DNA from: Pasteurellaceae bacterium
Lineage (GTDB): Bacteria; Pseudomonadota; Gammaproteobacteria; Enterobacterales; Pasteurellaceae
Direction: 5' to 3'
Assembly: GCA_030528525.1 (NCBI GenBank)
Contig: JAUMYT010000009.1
Span: 40,545 to 104,544 of the forward strand
DNA length: 64,000 nucleotides
In this document: positions 47,639 to 58,352 of the stretch, piece by piece
How the letters are laid out: the number at the start of each line of letters is the position of its first letter
Numbering within the stretch: position 1 is the stretch's first letter
Translations under genes and position numbers: made by a program
The notes under the pieces: generated by a model
What the model saw: only the letters and a program-made list of their open reading frames with translations
What the model was told of the DNA's origin: nothing
Database searches by the model: none

Positions 47639-49180
47639 CTAGCCGTTCTGGCGTTTGCGGAGCGTGAGCAGTCGCCATATTGCTAGCAGCAACACCGCTG
47701 CCGTGGTGAAAAACCCTAACCATGCTGATTGACTAAAGCCAAGTACAAGATAGCCCACCGTGCTAGCGAAGGCCACTAGCATCGCATAGGGGAGCTGTGA
47801 GGTCACGTGATCCATATGGTTACATTGTGCCCCGGTGGAAGATAAAATCGTGGTGTCTGAAATCGGTGAGCAGTGATCACCACACACCGCCCCCGCCATG
47901 ACTGCGGATAAGCACGGAATCAGTAAGTTTGGATCTGCATTCGCTGCCATCGCTGCGGCAATTGGGAGCATAATGCCGAAGGTTCCCCAGCTTGTGCCCG
48001 TCGAAAACGCCATTGCTGCCCCTAGCACGAAGAGAATCGCAGGTAAGAAAGCAGGGTTGAGCGTGTCAGCAACAAGGGTTGAAAGATATTTCCCTGTTTG
48101 CATATCACCGACAATGCCGTTAATGGTCCAGGCAAAGCAGAGAATCATGATCGCCCCCAGCATCGATTTTGCCCCGATTAAATAGGCCTGAAAATAATCA
48201 CGCAAGCTCATTTTCGTATTACTAAAAATGCATGCAGTCGCCACGATTAAAGCACTCACCCCGCCCACCACAATGGAAATCCCCACGGTGGTATTTTCAA
48301 ATGCCCCTAATACATCAAAAGGCTTGCCGTCTGCGGCAAGGGCTTGGTTGCCGGTGTACATCATCATGGCGACAGTGGCGACAATTAAGGTGATAATCGG
48401 AAAAATGAGGTTGATGACTCTCCCTTCTGCACGCGTCAGCTGCGTTTGTTCAACATGTTGTGCGTTCATCGCTTGGGTTTCAAAACGTTTCATTGAACCC
48501 ATATCTAAGCTGAAATACGCCACCACAAACACCATGATCATGGAGAAAATCGCATAGAAGTTCATCGCACTCATGGTCATAAATGCCCCCAGTGGTGAAT
48601 ATTGGGTAATGCCATAGGTGGCAAGTAAGCCTGCAATTAACGTGATGATATAGGCGCCCCAGCTCGAAATTGGCATCAACACGCACATCGGAGCAGCGGT
48701 CGAATCCAACAAATAGGCAAGTTTGGCTCGTGACACTTTGAATTTGTCCGTCACAGGACGAGAAATCGCCCCCACGGCTAAACTGTGGAAATAGTCATCA
48801 ATGAAGGTGAAAAAGACGAGCCCTGCTGCCATCAATTTCGCCCCACGGCGATCTTTAATGTGTTTAGTTGCCCAAATTGCAAAGGCTTGATTACTGCCGG
48901 AAATACTGAGTAATGCGGTGAGAACCCCTAATAACACCAAAAATAAAATAATATGGATATTATTACTGTTCAGCCCCTCTTCGCCATACACCAGCGAGAG
49001 GATACTATTCTTTAAATGCGAAAGCGATTCAACAGGGCTGCCAGCATAAAGCATAAATGCCCCGACAATAATCCCAATACTTAATGAGATAATCACTTTG
49101 CGGGTAATAATCGCTAAAATTAATGCGAGTAAGGCTGGAACAACAGACCAAGCCGATGTGGAATAATCAATAGGACTCAT
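47639..49180 (-). CDS. NhaC-family antiporter-type permease, probably lysine transporter
   Basis: A 513-residue NhaC-superfamily carrier with about 11-12 membrane segments (for example VVPALLALILAIITRKVIIS, LFLVLLGVLTALLSI, FPIITLIVATVAMMMYTGN). Family signatures are FFTFIDDYFHSLAVGAISRPVTDK, LLDSTAAPMCVLMPISSWGAY, GTSWGTFGIMLPIA and GDHCSPISDTTILSSTGAQC. By protein alone it would be called Na+/H+ antiporter NhaC. The lysine riboswitch in its leader makes lysine uptake the better inference, as proposed for the NhaC-type LysW of Pasteurellaceae by Rodionov and co-workers. Transport substrate is not proved. Monocistronic; no close neighbour in the same direction. Confidence 0.9.
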   Translation of the reverse strand: MSPIDYSTSAWSVVPALLALILAIITRKVIISLSIGIIVGAFMLYAGSPVESLSHLKNSILSLVYGEEGLNSNNIHIILFLVLLGVLTALLSISGSNQAFAIWATKHIKDRRGAKLMAAGLVFFTFIDDYFHSLAVGAISRPVTDKFKVSRAKLAYLLDSTAAPMCVLMPISSWGAYIITLIAGLLATYGITQYSPLGAFMTMSAMNFYAIFSMIMVFVVAYFSLDMGSMKRFETQAMNAQHVEQTQLTRAEGRVINLIFPIITLIVATVAMMMYTGNQALAADGKPFDVLGAFENTTVGISIVVGGVSALIVATACIFSNTKMSLRDYFQAYLIGAKSMLGAIMILCFAWTINGIVGDMQTGKYLSTLVADTLNPAFLPAILFVLGAAMAFSTGTSWGTFGIMLPIAAAMAANADPNLLIPCLSAVMAGAVCGDHCSPISDTTILSSTGAQCNHMDHVTSQLPYAMLVAFASTVGYLVLGFSQSAWLGFFTTAAVLLLAIWRLLTLRKRQNG

Positions 49181-49311
49181 AAAACCTCTAAGATTGTTTT
49201 GTGTAAATAAAATTAACGGCCAAACAAAGAAAGAGATCTACTGGGAAAGTGAATAAATGGGTAATTTATTCCTTAATTCAGGACGGAACAATAAGGGATT
49301 GCCCAAGCCTA

Positions 49312-49477
49312 ACAGTAGCGCTCCATAATGAATGAGTTTCATTATGACAGTGTCGCCCCTTTCGGTTACGACCCCAACCAATTAAGATGACGCTTAATTG
49401 ATTTCGGCAACTCTCCCTTTCCTATTTCGTCTTCGTTTTCCACTCAGAAAAAGTACTTATGATAGTTGCACCTCTAC
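49312..49477 (-). promoter_or_regulatory. Lysine riboswitch (L box)
   Basis: Read on the minus strand, the leader of the NhaC-type gene has the L-box order of conserved blocks. GTAGAGGTGCAACTATCATA and AAGTA come first, then AAAGGGAGAGTTGCCGAAAT. A hairpin AATTAAGCG..CTTAATTGG, GGGGTCGTAACCGAAAGGGG and CGACACTGTCAT follow. Then come a long hairpin (ATAATGAA.. TTCATTAT) and closing AGCGCTACTG. The ends pair (GTAG with CTAC) to form helix P1. About 130 bases separate it from the start codon; I do not see a clean terminator there, so control may be at translation. Confidence 0.9.
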
Positions 49478-49681
49478 AATTTGTAGGACGGCAATAAGTT
49501 ACCTGAAAAAAACAAGAATGCAATAGGGAGAAATAAAATTTTTTAATATGCCGTACAGATTTTCGCTTTTTGATTATCTTTTTAGGGTTTTATATTTACC
49601 TGAAAAATATATTCGGCTAATATAGGGAAGATTTAATCATCTTATTTAAAGACTTATTTTAAATTGAATTAGGAGTATCTA

Positions 49682-50092
49682 ATGTCTGAAGCATTCAAAA
49701 CCTTAAATAATATTCGTAGCTTACGTGTATTTGCCCGTGAAGTTAGCCTTGAGCAATTAGAAGCCGTAGCTGAAAAATTAGCAGTTGTGATTGAAGAAAA
49801 GCGTGAAGCAGTTAAAGCAGAAGCACTAGAAAGAGCAGAACGTTTAGAACATTTAAAAAAATATAAAGAGTTACTAGAAAAAGATGGTATTTCGCCAGAA
49901 GAATTAGTGGCTTTATTAAGTGGAAGTGTCTCAGAGCCTAAAGCGACTAGAAAACGTGAGCCACGCCCAGCTAAATATCAATATGTAAATGAAAATGGTG
50001 AGCAAAAAACGTGGACTGGTCAAGGTAGAACACCATTTGCGATTCAAAAAGCGTTAGATGCAGGTAAATCGTTAAAAGATTTTGAAATCTAA
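49682..50092 (+). CDS. hns: Histone-like nucleoid-structuring protein H-NS
   Basis: H-NS binds AT-rich DNA, forms filaments and silences horizontally acquired genes. The 136-residue protein has the N-terminal oligomerisation helices (FKTLNNIRSLRVFAREVSLEQLE), a charged coiled coil (about 35-75), a linker, and the C-terminal DNA-binding domain PAKYQYVNENGEQKTWTGQG with the minor-groove loop GQGRTP. Ends KSLKDFEI as in other Pasteurellaceae. An AGGAG site precedes ATG 49682 closely. The upstream region (49478-49681) is very AT-rich, fitting self-regulation; no specific site can be claimed. Confidence 0.95.
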   Translation: MSEAFKTLNNIRSLRVFAREVSLEQLEAVAEKLAVVIEEKREAVKAEALERAERLEHLKKYKELLEKDGISPEELVALLSGSVSEPKATRKREPRPAKYQYVNENGEQKTWTGQGRTPFAIQKALDAGKSLKDFEI

Positions 50093-50124
50093 TTTATGCC
50101 TTTGTGCTAAAAAGAAGTATGACA

Positions 50125-50961
50125 ATGATTGAAAATAAAATTCTCTTAACAGAGTGCCCTGATGATACAGGGCTTGTCGCTAAAATTACCAATATTTGCT
50201 ATAAACATCAGTTAAATATTGTGAAAAATAGTGAGTTTGTGGATAGCGATACTCGTCGCTTTTTTATGCGAACCGAATTACAAGGAATTTTTAACGATCA
50301 GACTTTATTGGCAGACTTGGCTTTTACCCTACCCAAAGGGTCAATCTATAAATTAGTGCCAGAAAAACGCAAACGCATTGTGATTTTAGTCACCAAAGAG
50401 GCACACTGTTTAGGTGATATTTTAATGAAAACCTATTACGGTGGTTTAAATGTAGATATTGCGGCAGTGATCGGCAATCACGATACGCTACGCAGTTTGG
50501 CAGAGCGTTTTGAAGTGCCGTTCCATTTGGTCAGCCACGAGGGGTTGACCCGTGTAGAACACGATAAATTACTCAGCGAAAAAATTGATGAGTACGCCCC
50601 TGATTACATCGTACTTGCCAAATATATGCGAGTGCTGAACCCTGAATTTGTGGCACGTTATCCGAATCGTGTGATCAATATTCATCACTCGTTCTTGCCT
50701 GCCTTTATTGGGGCGAAACCGTATCAGCAAGCCTATGAGCGTGGTGTGAAAATTATCGGGGCTACGGCTCATTTCATTAACAATGAATTGGATCAAGGCC
50801 CAATCATTATGCAAAACGTGATCAATGTCGATCACACTTACACCGCCGATGCGATGATGCGTGCTGGGCGTGATGTGGAGAAAACGGTATTAAGTCGTGC
50901 GTTAGAAATGGTGCTAGCCGATCGGGTGTTTGTGTATCAAAATAAGACTATCGTGCTGTGA
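50125..50961 (+). CDS. purU: Formyltetrahydrofolate deformylase
   Basis: Hydrolyses 10-formyl-THF to formate and THF, supplying formate to PurT. The 278-residue protein has an N-terminal ACT domain (LLTECPDDTGLVAKITNICYKH, RRFFMRTELQG) and a C-terminal formyltransferase domain. The latter includes VTKEAHCLGDILMK, AAVIGNHDTLRSLAERF, catalytic INIHHSFLPAFIGAKPY, and IGATAHFINNELDQGPIIMQ with its conserved Asp. ATG 50125 is chosen because GAAG is well spaced for it; GTG 50104 and ATG 50119 are in frame. 11 to 32 bases after hns. Confidence 0.95.
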   Translation: MIENKILLTECPDDTGLVAKITNICYKHQLNIVKNSEFVDSDTRRFFMRTELQGIFNDQTLLADLAFTLPKGSIYKLVPEKRKRIVILVTKEAHCLGDILMKTYYGGLNVDIAAVIGNHDTLRSLAERFEVPFHLVSHEGLTRVEHDKLLSEKIDEYAPDYIVLAKYMRVLNPEFVARYPNRVINIHHSFLPAFIGAKPYQQAYERGVKIIGATAHFINNELDQGPIIMQNVINVDHTYTADAMMRAGRDVEKTVLSRALEMVLADRVFVYQNKTIVL

Positions 50962-50995
50962 TTTGGCAAAATCTTCGGTTTTCTTCCCCCCTTGC
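50962..50995 (-). repeat. CAAGGGGG/TTTGCAAA motif copy 15 (after purU)
   Basis: TTTGGCAAAATCTTCGG then TTTTCTTCCCCCCTTGC, beginning at the purU stop. Confidence 0.8.
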
Positions 50996-51072
50996 AAGCG
51001 TGTGAATGTAGATGATACACCGCAGGTTTGTGGTACTTTCACACGGTTTTTATACATAAGTACAATTCAATA

Positions 51073-51534
51073 ATGAAACAAGTTGATATTTTTACCGATG
51101 GCTCATGCTTGGGGAATCCTGGTTCAGGCGGTATCGGTGTACTGCTTCGCTATAAACAGCACAAAAAAACTTTGAGCAAAGGCTACAAGTTGACCACCAA
51201 CAACCGTATGGAGCTGTTGGCGGTGGTTGAGGCGTTAGCCATACTGAAAGAACCCTGCCAAGTTCGGCTTTCCAGTGATAGCCAATATATGAAAAACGGT
51301 ATTCAAAAATGGATTTTTAACTGGAAACGCAACAACTGGCAAACCAGCAATAAAAAACCTGTAAAAAACCAAGATCTCTGGATTTTGCTTGATCAAGCCA
51401 CACAAAAACACCAAATCGAATGGCAATGGGTGAAAGGGCATGCAGGACATCGTGAAAATGAAATTTGTGATGAACTCGCCCGCCATGCTGCCAACAATCC
51501 TACCTTAACTGACGATGGGTATCAGGCGAGTTGA
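51073..51534 (+). CDS. rnhA: Ribonuclease HI
   Basis: Cuts RNA in RNA-DNA hybrids, removing R-loops and primers. The 153-residue protein has the catalytic quartet in order: Asp in [15 protein letters not shown], Glu in [13 protein letters not shown], Asp in [14 protein letters not shown] and Asp in [15 protein letters not shown]. It has the basic handle [20 protein letters not shown] and [13 protein letters not shown] 51073 gives the family N-terminus; the 15 codons upstream are unsupported. Alone between purU and the sialic acid genes. Confidence 0.96.
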   Translation: MKQVDIFTDGSCLGNPGSGGIGVLLRYKQHKKTLSKGYKLTTNNRMELLAVVEALAILKEPCQVRLSSDSQYMKNGIQKWIFNWKRNNWQTSNKKPVKNQDLWILLDQATQKHQIEWQWVKGHAGHRENEICDELARHAANNPTLTDDGYQAS

Positions 51535-51584
51535 TGCCCTTTTTTCGGTTACTTTTGCGAAAAATTTCCCTTATTTTTTTATTT

Positions 51585-51602
51585 TCGTGATGTAGATCAC
51601 AA
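51585..51602. promoter_or_regulatory. CRP binding site upstream of siaP
   Basis: TCGTGATGTAGATCACAA is a near-consensus CRP palindrome (CGTGA-N6-TCACA), about 240 bases upstream of the siaP start. A weaker half-matched site (TGTGATGTACCCATCA) lies near 51720. CRP control of sialic acid uptake is known in Haemophilus influenzae. Confidence 0.7.
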
Positions 51603-51805
51603 TTCTCAACTCTCGTTAACGCAATCGTTTGACTTCGTGGATTGGGCTGTTTATGATGTTTTCAATCCATTTTTAAGAAAGATTTTGATAATTTCACTTC
51701 AAAATGAATGCTAAAGAAATGTGATGTACCCATCATTTTTGAAATAAAGCATCATCATCTCTATAAAAAATGGCTGTTCTGCTTTACAATTTCAAGGCGT
51801 TCTAG

Positions 51806-52819
<1,014 letters not shown>

Positions 52820-52827
52820 TCGCCGAT

Positions 52828-52866
52828 AACCTTACTCTAGTAAACCTAGAGTAAGGTTTATTTTTC
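52828..52866 (+). terminator. Intercistronic hairpin (partial terminator) between siaP and siaT
   Basis: Perfect 13-bp stem AACCTTACTCTAG / CTAGAGTAAGGTT with a five-base loop, then TATTTTTCT. It has all features of an intrinsic terminator but sits inside the operon 18 bases before siaT, so read-through is needed for siaT. Confidence 0.85.
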
Positions 52867-52883
52867 TAGATGGTGAGGTCTCT

Positions 52884-54767
52884 ATGAAAATAATCAATAA
52901 ATTGGAAGAATGGGTAGGCGGTATCATCTTTATTGCCATTTTTCTCATTTTAATTACACAAATTATCGCTCGTCAGGTTTTCCACTCTCCACTGATTTGG
53001 AGTGAAGAGTTAGCCAAACTCCTCTTTATTTATGTTGCATTGCTTGGCATTAGTATGGGAATCCGAAGCCAGCAACATGTCTATATTGATTTCTTGACGA
53101 ATTTCTTACCTGAAAAAATCAAAAAAGCCACAAATACCTTTGTGCAAATTCTGATTTTTGTTTCTATCATTTTATTTATTCATCTCGGATTCAAAGTTTG
53201 GTTCGGCTCCAGCTTCAAAATGGAAGCACTCACCGTTGTTGCGTCAGAATTAGTCGGACAAGAAACCATTGTTTCAGAAAAATGGATGTATGCCGCACTG
53301 CCATTTATTGCCTGTTTAATGTTTGTGCGTTTTTTACAAGCTCAACAAACAAACTGGAAAAACAATATCACCTATTTACATCCGATCCTTTATCTTGTTG
53401 CTGCAGCGATTATTTTTACCATTCTATTGGTTGAGCCAAACTGGTTTAAAGCACTACGTATTTCTAATTACATCAAACTCGGTAGTGACTCTGTTTATAT
53501 CACGTTAATCGTATGGCTTGTGATCATGTTCTTAGGTACACCTGTGGGTTGGTCACTCTTTATTGCAACGATTCTTTATTTCTCTATGACTCGTTGGGGC
53601 ATTGTGAACTCTGCTTCTAACAAGTTAGTCGATAGTTTAAATAGCTTCCCGCTACTCAGTGTGCCATTCTTTATTTTAACGGGTATCTTAATGAATACGG
53701 GGGGGATTACGGAACGGATCTTTAACTTTGCCCGTGCGTTATTAGGTCACTATCGTGGTGGTATGGGACATGTGAACATTGGGGCAAGTTTGGTCTTCTC
53801 TGGCATGTCTGGTTCAGCACTTGCCGATGCAGGTGGTTTAGGACAGCTCGAAATCAAAGCCATGCGTGATGCAGGCTATGATGATGACATTTGTGGTGGG
53901 ATCACTGCTGCCTCTTGTATCATTGGACCACTGGTTCCGCCAAGTATTGCGATGATTATCTACGGGGTTATATCCAACCAATCTATTGCAAAATTATTTA
54001 TCGCAGGTTTTGTACCTGGCGTGTTAGTCACCATTGCCTTGATGACAATGAACTACTACGTGGCGAAAAAACGGGGTTATCCAAGCACACCAAAAGCTAG
54101 CCTTGCAGAACGTTGCCAAGCATTCAAAAAAGCAATCTGGGCGGTACTTACCCCAATCCTCATTATTGGCGGTATTTTCTCTGGTATGTTCACACCTACT
54201 GAAGCAGCAGTGATTGCAGCATTTTACTCTATCATCATCGGCATGTTCGTTTATAAAGAGCTTACCTTAAAAATGCTGTTTAACAGCTGTGTAGAAGCCG
54301 TGGCGATTACAGGGGTAACCGCACTCATGGTGATGACTGTTACGTTCTTTGGGGACATGATCGCCCGTGAACAAGTGGCGATGAAAATCGCAGAAGTGTT
54401 CGTTGCGGTGGCAGATTCTCCAATGATGGTACTCGTGATGATCAACCTATTACTCCTCTTCTTAGGGATGTTCATTGATGCACTTGCCTTGCAATTCTTG
54501 GTTTTACCAATGTTAATTCCTATTGCAATGCACTTTGGTATCGACCTCATCTTCTTCGGTGTGATGACTACCTTAAATATGATGATTGGTATCTTAACGC
54601 CACCAATGGGTATGGCATTATTCGTGGTTGCCCGCGTAGGGAATATGCCAGTGAGTGTGGTGGCGAAAGGGGTATTACCATTCTTAGTCCCAATTTTCGT
54701 GACATTGGTATTGATTACGATTTTCCCAGAAATCATTACCTTTATTCCAAACTTATTGATGCCATAG
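52884..54767 (+). CDS. siaT: Sialic acid TRAP transporter permease, fused small and large subunits
   Basis: Membrane component of the Na+-driven sialic acid TRAP transporter, in which the Q (four-helix) and M (about 12-helix) subunits are one chain. The 627-residue protein has the Q part (about 1-165: [40 protein letters not shown]), a linking helix (about 170-195) and the M part. The M part has [72 protein letters not shown] and [25 protein letters not shown] site precedes the ATG. Same fusion and order as in Haemophilus influenzae. Confidence 0.96.
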   Translation: MKIINKLEEWVGGIIFIAIFLILITQIIARQVFHSPLIWSEELAKLLFIYVALLGISMGIRSQQHVYIDFLTNFLPEKIKKATNTFVQILIFVSIILFIHLGFKVWFGSSFKMEALTVVASELVGQETIVSEKWMYAALPFIACLMFVRFLQAQQTNWKNNITYLHPILYLVAAAIIFTILLVEPNWFKALRISNYIKLGSDSVYITLIVWLVIMFLGTPVGWSLFIATILYFSMTRWGIVNSASNKLVDSLNSFPLLSVPFFILTGILMNTGGITERIFNFARALLGHYRGGMGHVNIGASLVFSGMSGSALADAGGLGQLEIKAMRDAGYDDDICGGITAASCIIGPLVPPSIAMIIYGVISNQSIAKLFIAGFVPGVLVTIALMTMNYYVAKKRGYPSTPKASLAERCQAFKKAIWAVLTPILIIGGIFSGMFTPTEAAVIAAFYSIIIGMFVYKELTLKMLFNSCVEAVAITGVTALMVMTVTFFGDMIAREQVAMKIAEVFVAVADSPMMVLVMINLLLLFLGMFIDALALQFLVLPMLIPIAMHFGIDLIFFGVMTTLNMMIGILTPPMGMALFVVARVGNMPVSVVAKGVLPFLVPIFVTLVLITIFPEIITFIPNLLMP

Positions 54768-54780
54768 CATCACAAAATTT

Positions 54781-54812
54781 AAAGCCAGCAGATAGTTTGT
54801 CCGTTGGCTTTT
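54781..54812 (+). terminator. Possible hairpin after siaT
   Basis: AAAGCCA / TGGCTTTT enclosing a 17-base loop, 13 bases beyond the siaT stop; the loop is long and the T run short. Confidence 0.4.
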
Positions 54813-54885
54813 GATAAAAACTTGCCATTCTATGTTGTATCTGAATCGGTGTTCATTCTTACTCAACCTAAAATGAGGTAATAAA

Positions 54886-56046
54886 ATGAAATTAACAAAA
54901 GTAGCATTATTCACAGCATTTGCCGCAACCGCTTTCGCAGCTCAAGCAGGTCAATATCCTGATTTACCAGTAGGCATCAAAAGTGGTACAGGTGCATTGA
55001 TCGGCGATACCGTGTATGTCGGTTTAGGTTCAGGTGGCGATAAATTTTTCTCATTAAATTTAAAAGAGAAAGATGCAAAATGGACAGAGTTACCAGCATT
55101 CCCTGGCGGTAGCCGTAACCAACCCGTTTCTGCGGCAGTCGATGGTAAACTCTACGTATTTGGTGGTATGCAAAATACGGATGTTGCAGCAAACCAAATC
55201 ATCAACGATGTTCACGTATTTAACCCAGCAGACAACACTTGGACTAAATTACAAACTCGTTCACCACGTTCAGCATCAGTTGGGGCAAGTGCAGCAGCGA
55301 AAGATGGCAAAATTTACTTCATTGGTGGCGTAAACCAAGAAATTTGGAACGGCTTATTCCAAGACGTTAAAGCCGCTGGCGAAGGAAAAGAAGGCGATGA
55401 GAAAAAAGCCGCAGAAAAACCAGTTTTCGATGCTTATTTCAATATGTCGCACAAAGACTTCTTATTCAACGCTGACGTATTAAGTTATAGCCCAGCAACG
55501 AACACCTGGCACAATGAAGGCCACTTCCCATACTATGGTCGTGCAGGTGCTGCGATTGCGATTAAAGGCGATAAACTTTTAGTGGTAAATGGGGAATTAA
55601 AAGCAGGTTTACGTACAGATGAGACCTCTCTCGGTACGATCACCAAAGATGGCATCACTTGGGAACAACTTGGCAAACTGCCTGCACCAAAAGGCTATGA
55701 ACAACAAGATGGTATTGCTGCTGCGATGGGTGGTTACACCAATGGTCATTACGTTGTAACAGGTGGTGCAAACTTCCCAGGTGCTCGTGCAAACTATGCG
55801 AAAGGCATTATGGATGCACACCGTACGGGTGGTTTGAAAAAAACGTGGCATGATGCCGTTTATGCGTTAGACGAAGCAAATGGCAGTTGGAGCATCGTGG
55901 GTGAATACCCAACCAAAATCGCTGCGGGTGTTGCTGTTTCATACAATAACAAAGTGGTGATGATTGGCGGTGAAACTGAAGGCGGAAAAGCCTTAACCGA
56001 AGTTAAAACGATGAGCTTTGATGGTAAAAAACTGACCGTAGAATAA
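54886..56046 (+). CDS. nanM: N-acetylneuraminate epimerase (sialic acid mutarotase)
   Basis: Periplasmic enzyme that interconverts alpha and beta anomers of sialic acid, speeding supply of the form used by transport. The 386-residue precursor has a signal peptide ([21 protein letters not shown]) and a Kelch-type beta-propeller. Blades are visible as repeated GKLYVFGG (about 85), GKIYFIGG (about 140), [10 protein letters not shown] and NKVVMIGGE. The family-specific segments include [20 protein letters not shown] and [13 protein letters not shown]. It follows siaT by 118 bases; with its own terminator it closes the siaPT-nanM uptake group. The catabolic nanA, nanE, nanK and nag genes are not in this window. 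Confidence 0.94.
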   Translation: MKLTKVALFTAFAATAFAAQAGQYPDLPVGIKSGTGALIGDTVYVGLGSGGDKFFSLNLKEKDAKWTELPAFPGGSRNQPVSAAVDGKLYVFGGMQNTDVAANQIINDVHVFNPADNTWTKLQTRSPRSASVGASAAAKDGKIYFIGGVNQEIWNGLFQDVKAAGEGKEGDEKKAAEKPVFDAYFNMSHKDFLFNADVLSYSPATNTWHNEGHFPYYGRAGAAIAIKGDKLLVVNGELKAGLRTDETSLGTITKDGITWEQLGKLPAPKGYEQQDGIAAAMGGYTNGHYVVTGGANFPGARANYAKGIMDAHRTGGLKKTWHDAVYALDEANGSWSIVGEYPTKIAAGVAVSYNNKVVMIGGETEGGKALTEVKTMSFDGKKLTVE

Positions 56047-56063
56047 TCTATTCAACGCCTGAA

Positions 56064-56093
56064 AATGCTGAGTCACGACTCAGCATTTTTTTT
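56064..56093 (+). terminator. Terminator of nanM
   Basis: AATGCTGAGT / ACTCAGCATT with a CACG loop, then a run of six more T. Confidence 0.93.
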
Positions 56094-56098
56094 AGGTG

Positions 56099-56132
56099 TT
56101 TGACAAACAGTCGGTTTTTCTCTCCCCCTTGT
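56099..56132 (-). repeat. CAAGGGGG/TTTGCAAA motif copy 16 (nanM-cvpA gap)
   Basis: TTTGACAAACAGTCGG then TTTTTCTCTCCCCCTTGT. The TTTGCAAA half is changed to TTTGACAAA. Back-to-back with copy 17. Confidence 0.7.
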
Positions 56133-56149
56133 GCACCACCTTCGCTTGT

Positions 56150-56183
56150 ACAAGGGGGGTAAAAAACCAGAGTTTTTGCAAAA
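56150..56183 (+). repeat. CAAGGGGG/TTTGCAAA motif copy 17 (nanM-cvpA gap)
   Basis: ACAAGGGGGGTAAAAAACC then AGAGTTTTTGCAAAA. With copy 16 it forms a divergent pair whose G-runs face each other, able to form a long hairpin upstream of cvpA. Confidence 0.85.
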
Positions 56184-56200
56184 CTGGCTGTTTTTGATCT

Positions 56201-56216
56201 ACGCAAACGATTTCTT
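56201..56216. promoter_or_regulatory. Candidate PurR operator upstream of cvpA-purF
   Basis: ACGCAAACGATTTCTT differs at one position from the E. coli purF PurR box as I remember it (ACGCAAACGTTTTCTT). Its left half is the exact PurR half-site ACGCAAAC. It lies 44 bases before the cvpA start. Confidence 0.65.
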
Positions 56217-56259
56217 TTTCGGTAAAATACCGCCTTATTTGATTTCTTCCCGAGGTTTT

Positions 56260-56757
56260 ATGATTGACTATCTTATTATCGGTATCGTGGTGTTCTCGCT
56301 GTTAATCAGTTTATGGCGAGGATTTATACGTGAAGTGCTGTCCCTTGCCGGTTGGGTCATTGCATTTTTTGTTGCTAGTCAGTTTTACCCCGCCGCAAGC
56401 CAGCTTCTCTTACATATTGATTCAGACTATCTTAAAAACTCGGAATATATTCGCAACGGCATAGCCATTGCGTTGCTGTTTATCGCCGTACTCATTGTCA
56501 GTGGTATTATCAACGCCCTGCTTGGTCAACTTGTTGATAAAACAGGGTTGTCTGGTACCGATCGAGTGCTAGGCGCGGGGTTTGGGATTCTAAGAGGCAT
56601 TTTTATCGTTGCTGCATTACTCTTTTTCTTTGAAAAATTTACCCAAATCAGCCAAACCGATTTATGGAAAGAGTCTCAGCTCATTCCCCATTTTGATTTC
56701 ATCGTCAAATGGTTCTTTGAACAACTTGAAACCCATTCAACTTTATCAATTCATTAG
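56260..56757 (+). CDS. cvpA: CvpA family membrane protein
   Basis: An inner-membrane protein of the CvpA family, co-transcribed with purF in many gamma-proteobacteria. It was named for colicin V export and is now linked to envelope stress tolerance. The 165-residue protein has four hydrophobic segments: [57 protein letters not shown] and [19 protein letters not shown]. The family motifs are [14 protein letters not shown] and [16 protein letters not shown] 56260 has a GAGG site; the upstream extension of the frame runs through the motif copies and is not real. It is 8 bases before purF. Confidence 0.94.
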   Translation: MIDYLIIGIVVFSLLISLWRGFIREVLSLAGWVIAFFVASQFYPAASQLLLHIDSDYLKNSEYIRNGIAIALLFIAVLIVSGIINALLGQLVDKTGLSGTDRVLGAGFGILRGIFIVAALLFFFEKFTQISQTDLWKESQLIPHFDFIVKWFFEQLETHSTLSIH

Positions 56758-56765
56758 AGGTTATT

Positions 56766-58283
56766 ATGTGTGGCATTGTAGGGATTATTGGACATTCTCC
56801 AGTAAATCAAGCCCTTTATGATGGTTTAACGTTATTGCAACACCGTGGGCAAGATGCCGCAGGGATTGTGACTATTGATGCGGAAAATCGTTTCCGTTTA
56901 CGCAAAGCCAACGGCTTAGTCAGTGATGTGTTTCGCCAAGAGCATATGTTGCGTTTGCAAGGCAATATTGGTATTGGACACGTTCGTTACCCAACCGCAG
57001 GAAGCTCAAGCGTTTCAGAAGCTCAGCCATTCTATGTGAACTCGCCGTACGGCTTAACGCTAGTCCATAACGGCAACTTAACCAATAACAGCGAATTGAA
57101 AGCGTTATTGTTCAGTATGGCTAAACGCCACGTGAATACCAATTCTGATTCTGAATCTTTGCTCAATATTTTTGCTCACTATCTCGATCAATATCACACT
57201 GAACCACTCACCCCCGAAAACATTTTTGAAACCGTACGCAAAACTAACAGCGTGATCCGTGGAGCTTACGCGTGTTTAGCGATGATTATCGGCTACGGAA
57301 TGGTGGCATTTCGTGATCCGTTCGGCATTCGCCCCCTTGTTCTCGGCAAACGAGAGGAAAACGGCAAAACCGAATATATGTTTGCTTCTGAAAGCATTGC
57401 GTTGGATATTGTTGGCTTTGAGTATGTGCGTGATGTGCAACCAGGCGAAGCGATTTATATTACCTTGGACGGCGAGTTCCATTCTGCAATTTGCACCGAC
57501 AATCCAAAATTGAATCCGTGTATTTTTGAATACGTCTATTTTGCTCGCCCAGACTCGGTAATTGATGGCGTTTCGGTGTATGCGGCTCGTGTGCATATGG
57601 GGCGTTTGCTCGGCGAAAAAATTGCCCGTGAATGGCAAGATATTCTAGACGACATTGATGTGGTGATCCCAATTCCAGAAACCTCGACCGATATTGCGTT
57701 GCAAATCGCCAATGTGCTTGGCAAGCCATATCGCCAAGGCTATGTGAAAAATCGCTATGTGGCTCGCACCTTTATTATGCCAGGGCAGGCACAGCGTAAA
57801 TCGTCTGTACGCCGTAAACTCAACCCAATTCCAACGGAATTTAAGGGTAAAAACGTGCTGTTAGTGGACGACTCTATCGTGCGTGGCACAACTTCCGAGC
57901 AAATCGTGGAAATGGCACGTCAAGCAGGGGCGAACAAAGTCTATTTCGCCTCAGCCGCCCCAGAAATCCGCTATCCAAACGTGTATGGTATTGATATGCC
58001 AACGTGCCAAGAGCTCGTGGCGTATGATCGCACCGTGGAGCAAGTGGCAGAAATGATCGGTGTAGATCGTCTGATTTTCCAAGATTTAAGCGACTTATTT
58101 AAATCGGTACAAATTGAAAATCCGGCTATTCACCACTTCGATGCTTCTGTGTTTACGGGCGAATACATCACAGGCGATGTCAATCAATGCTATCTCGACA
58201 GCATTGCCGCCAGCCGTAACGATAAAGCCAAATCGCTACAAACCAAACAAGCAACCAATTTAGAAATTCACAACGAAAGCTAA
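56766..58283 (+). CDS. purF: Amidophosphoribosyltransferase
   Basis: First committed step of purine synthesis: PRPP plus glutamine to phosphoribosylamine. The 505-residue protein begins [10 protein letters not shown], leaving catalytic Cys at the mature N-terminus of the glutaminase domain. That domain also has [11 protein letters not shown] and [14 protein letters not shown]. The phosphoribosyltransferase domain has the PRPP loop [18 protein letters not shown] and then [16 protein letters not shown]. Length and motifs match E. coli PurF. Second gene of cvpA-purF, probably under PurR. It contains one CCCCCTTG string in the conserved [11 protein letters not shown] region, which I regard as chance. 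Confidence 0.97.
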   Translation: MCGIVGIIGHSPVNQALYDGLTLLQHRGQDAAGIVTIDAENRFRLRKANGLVSDVFRQEHMLRLQGNIGIGHVRYPTAGSSSVSEAQPFYVNSPYGLTLVHNGNLTNNSELKALLFSMAKRHVNTNSDSESLLNIFAHYLDQYHTEPLTPENIFETVRKTNSVIRGAYACLAMIIGYGMVAFRDPFGIRPLVLGKREENGKTEYMFASESIALDIVGFEYVRDVQPGEAIYITLDGEFHSAICTDNPKLNPCIFEYVYFARPDSVIDGVSVYAARVHMGRLLGEKIAREWQDILDDIDVVIPIPETSTDIALQIANVLGKPYRQGYVKNRYVARTFIMPGQAQRKSSVRRKLNPIPTEFKGKNVLLVDDSIVRGTTSEQIVEMARQAGANKVYFASAAPEIRYPNVYGIDMPTCQELVAYDRTVEQVAEMIGVDRLIFQDLSDLFKSVQIENPAIHHFDASVFTGEYITGDVNQCYLDSIAASRNDKAKSLQTKQATNLEIHNES

Positions 58284-58292
58284 CAAATAGAC

Positions 58293-58330
58293 CGGTTGAA
58301 CTTGCTAAACGCAAGCTCAACCGTTTTTTA
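58293..58330 (+). terminator. Terminator of cvpA-purF
   Basis: CGGTTGAACTTGC / GCAAGCTCAACCG, one mismatch, five-base loop, then TTTTTTA. Confidence 0.9.
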
Positions 58331-58352
58331 AAAAAGGATTTGCTATCGAGAC

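Noticed and set aside
57331..57341. CCCCCTTGT in purF as a further motif copy
   Set aside because: No TTTGCAAA-like half and it encodes the invariant [11 protein letters not shown] segment, so chance is enough.
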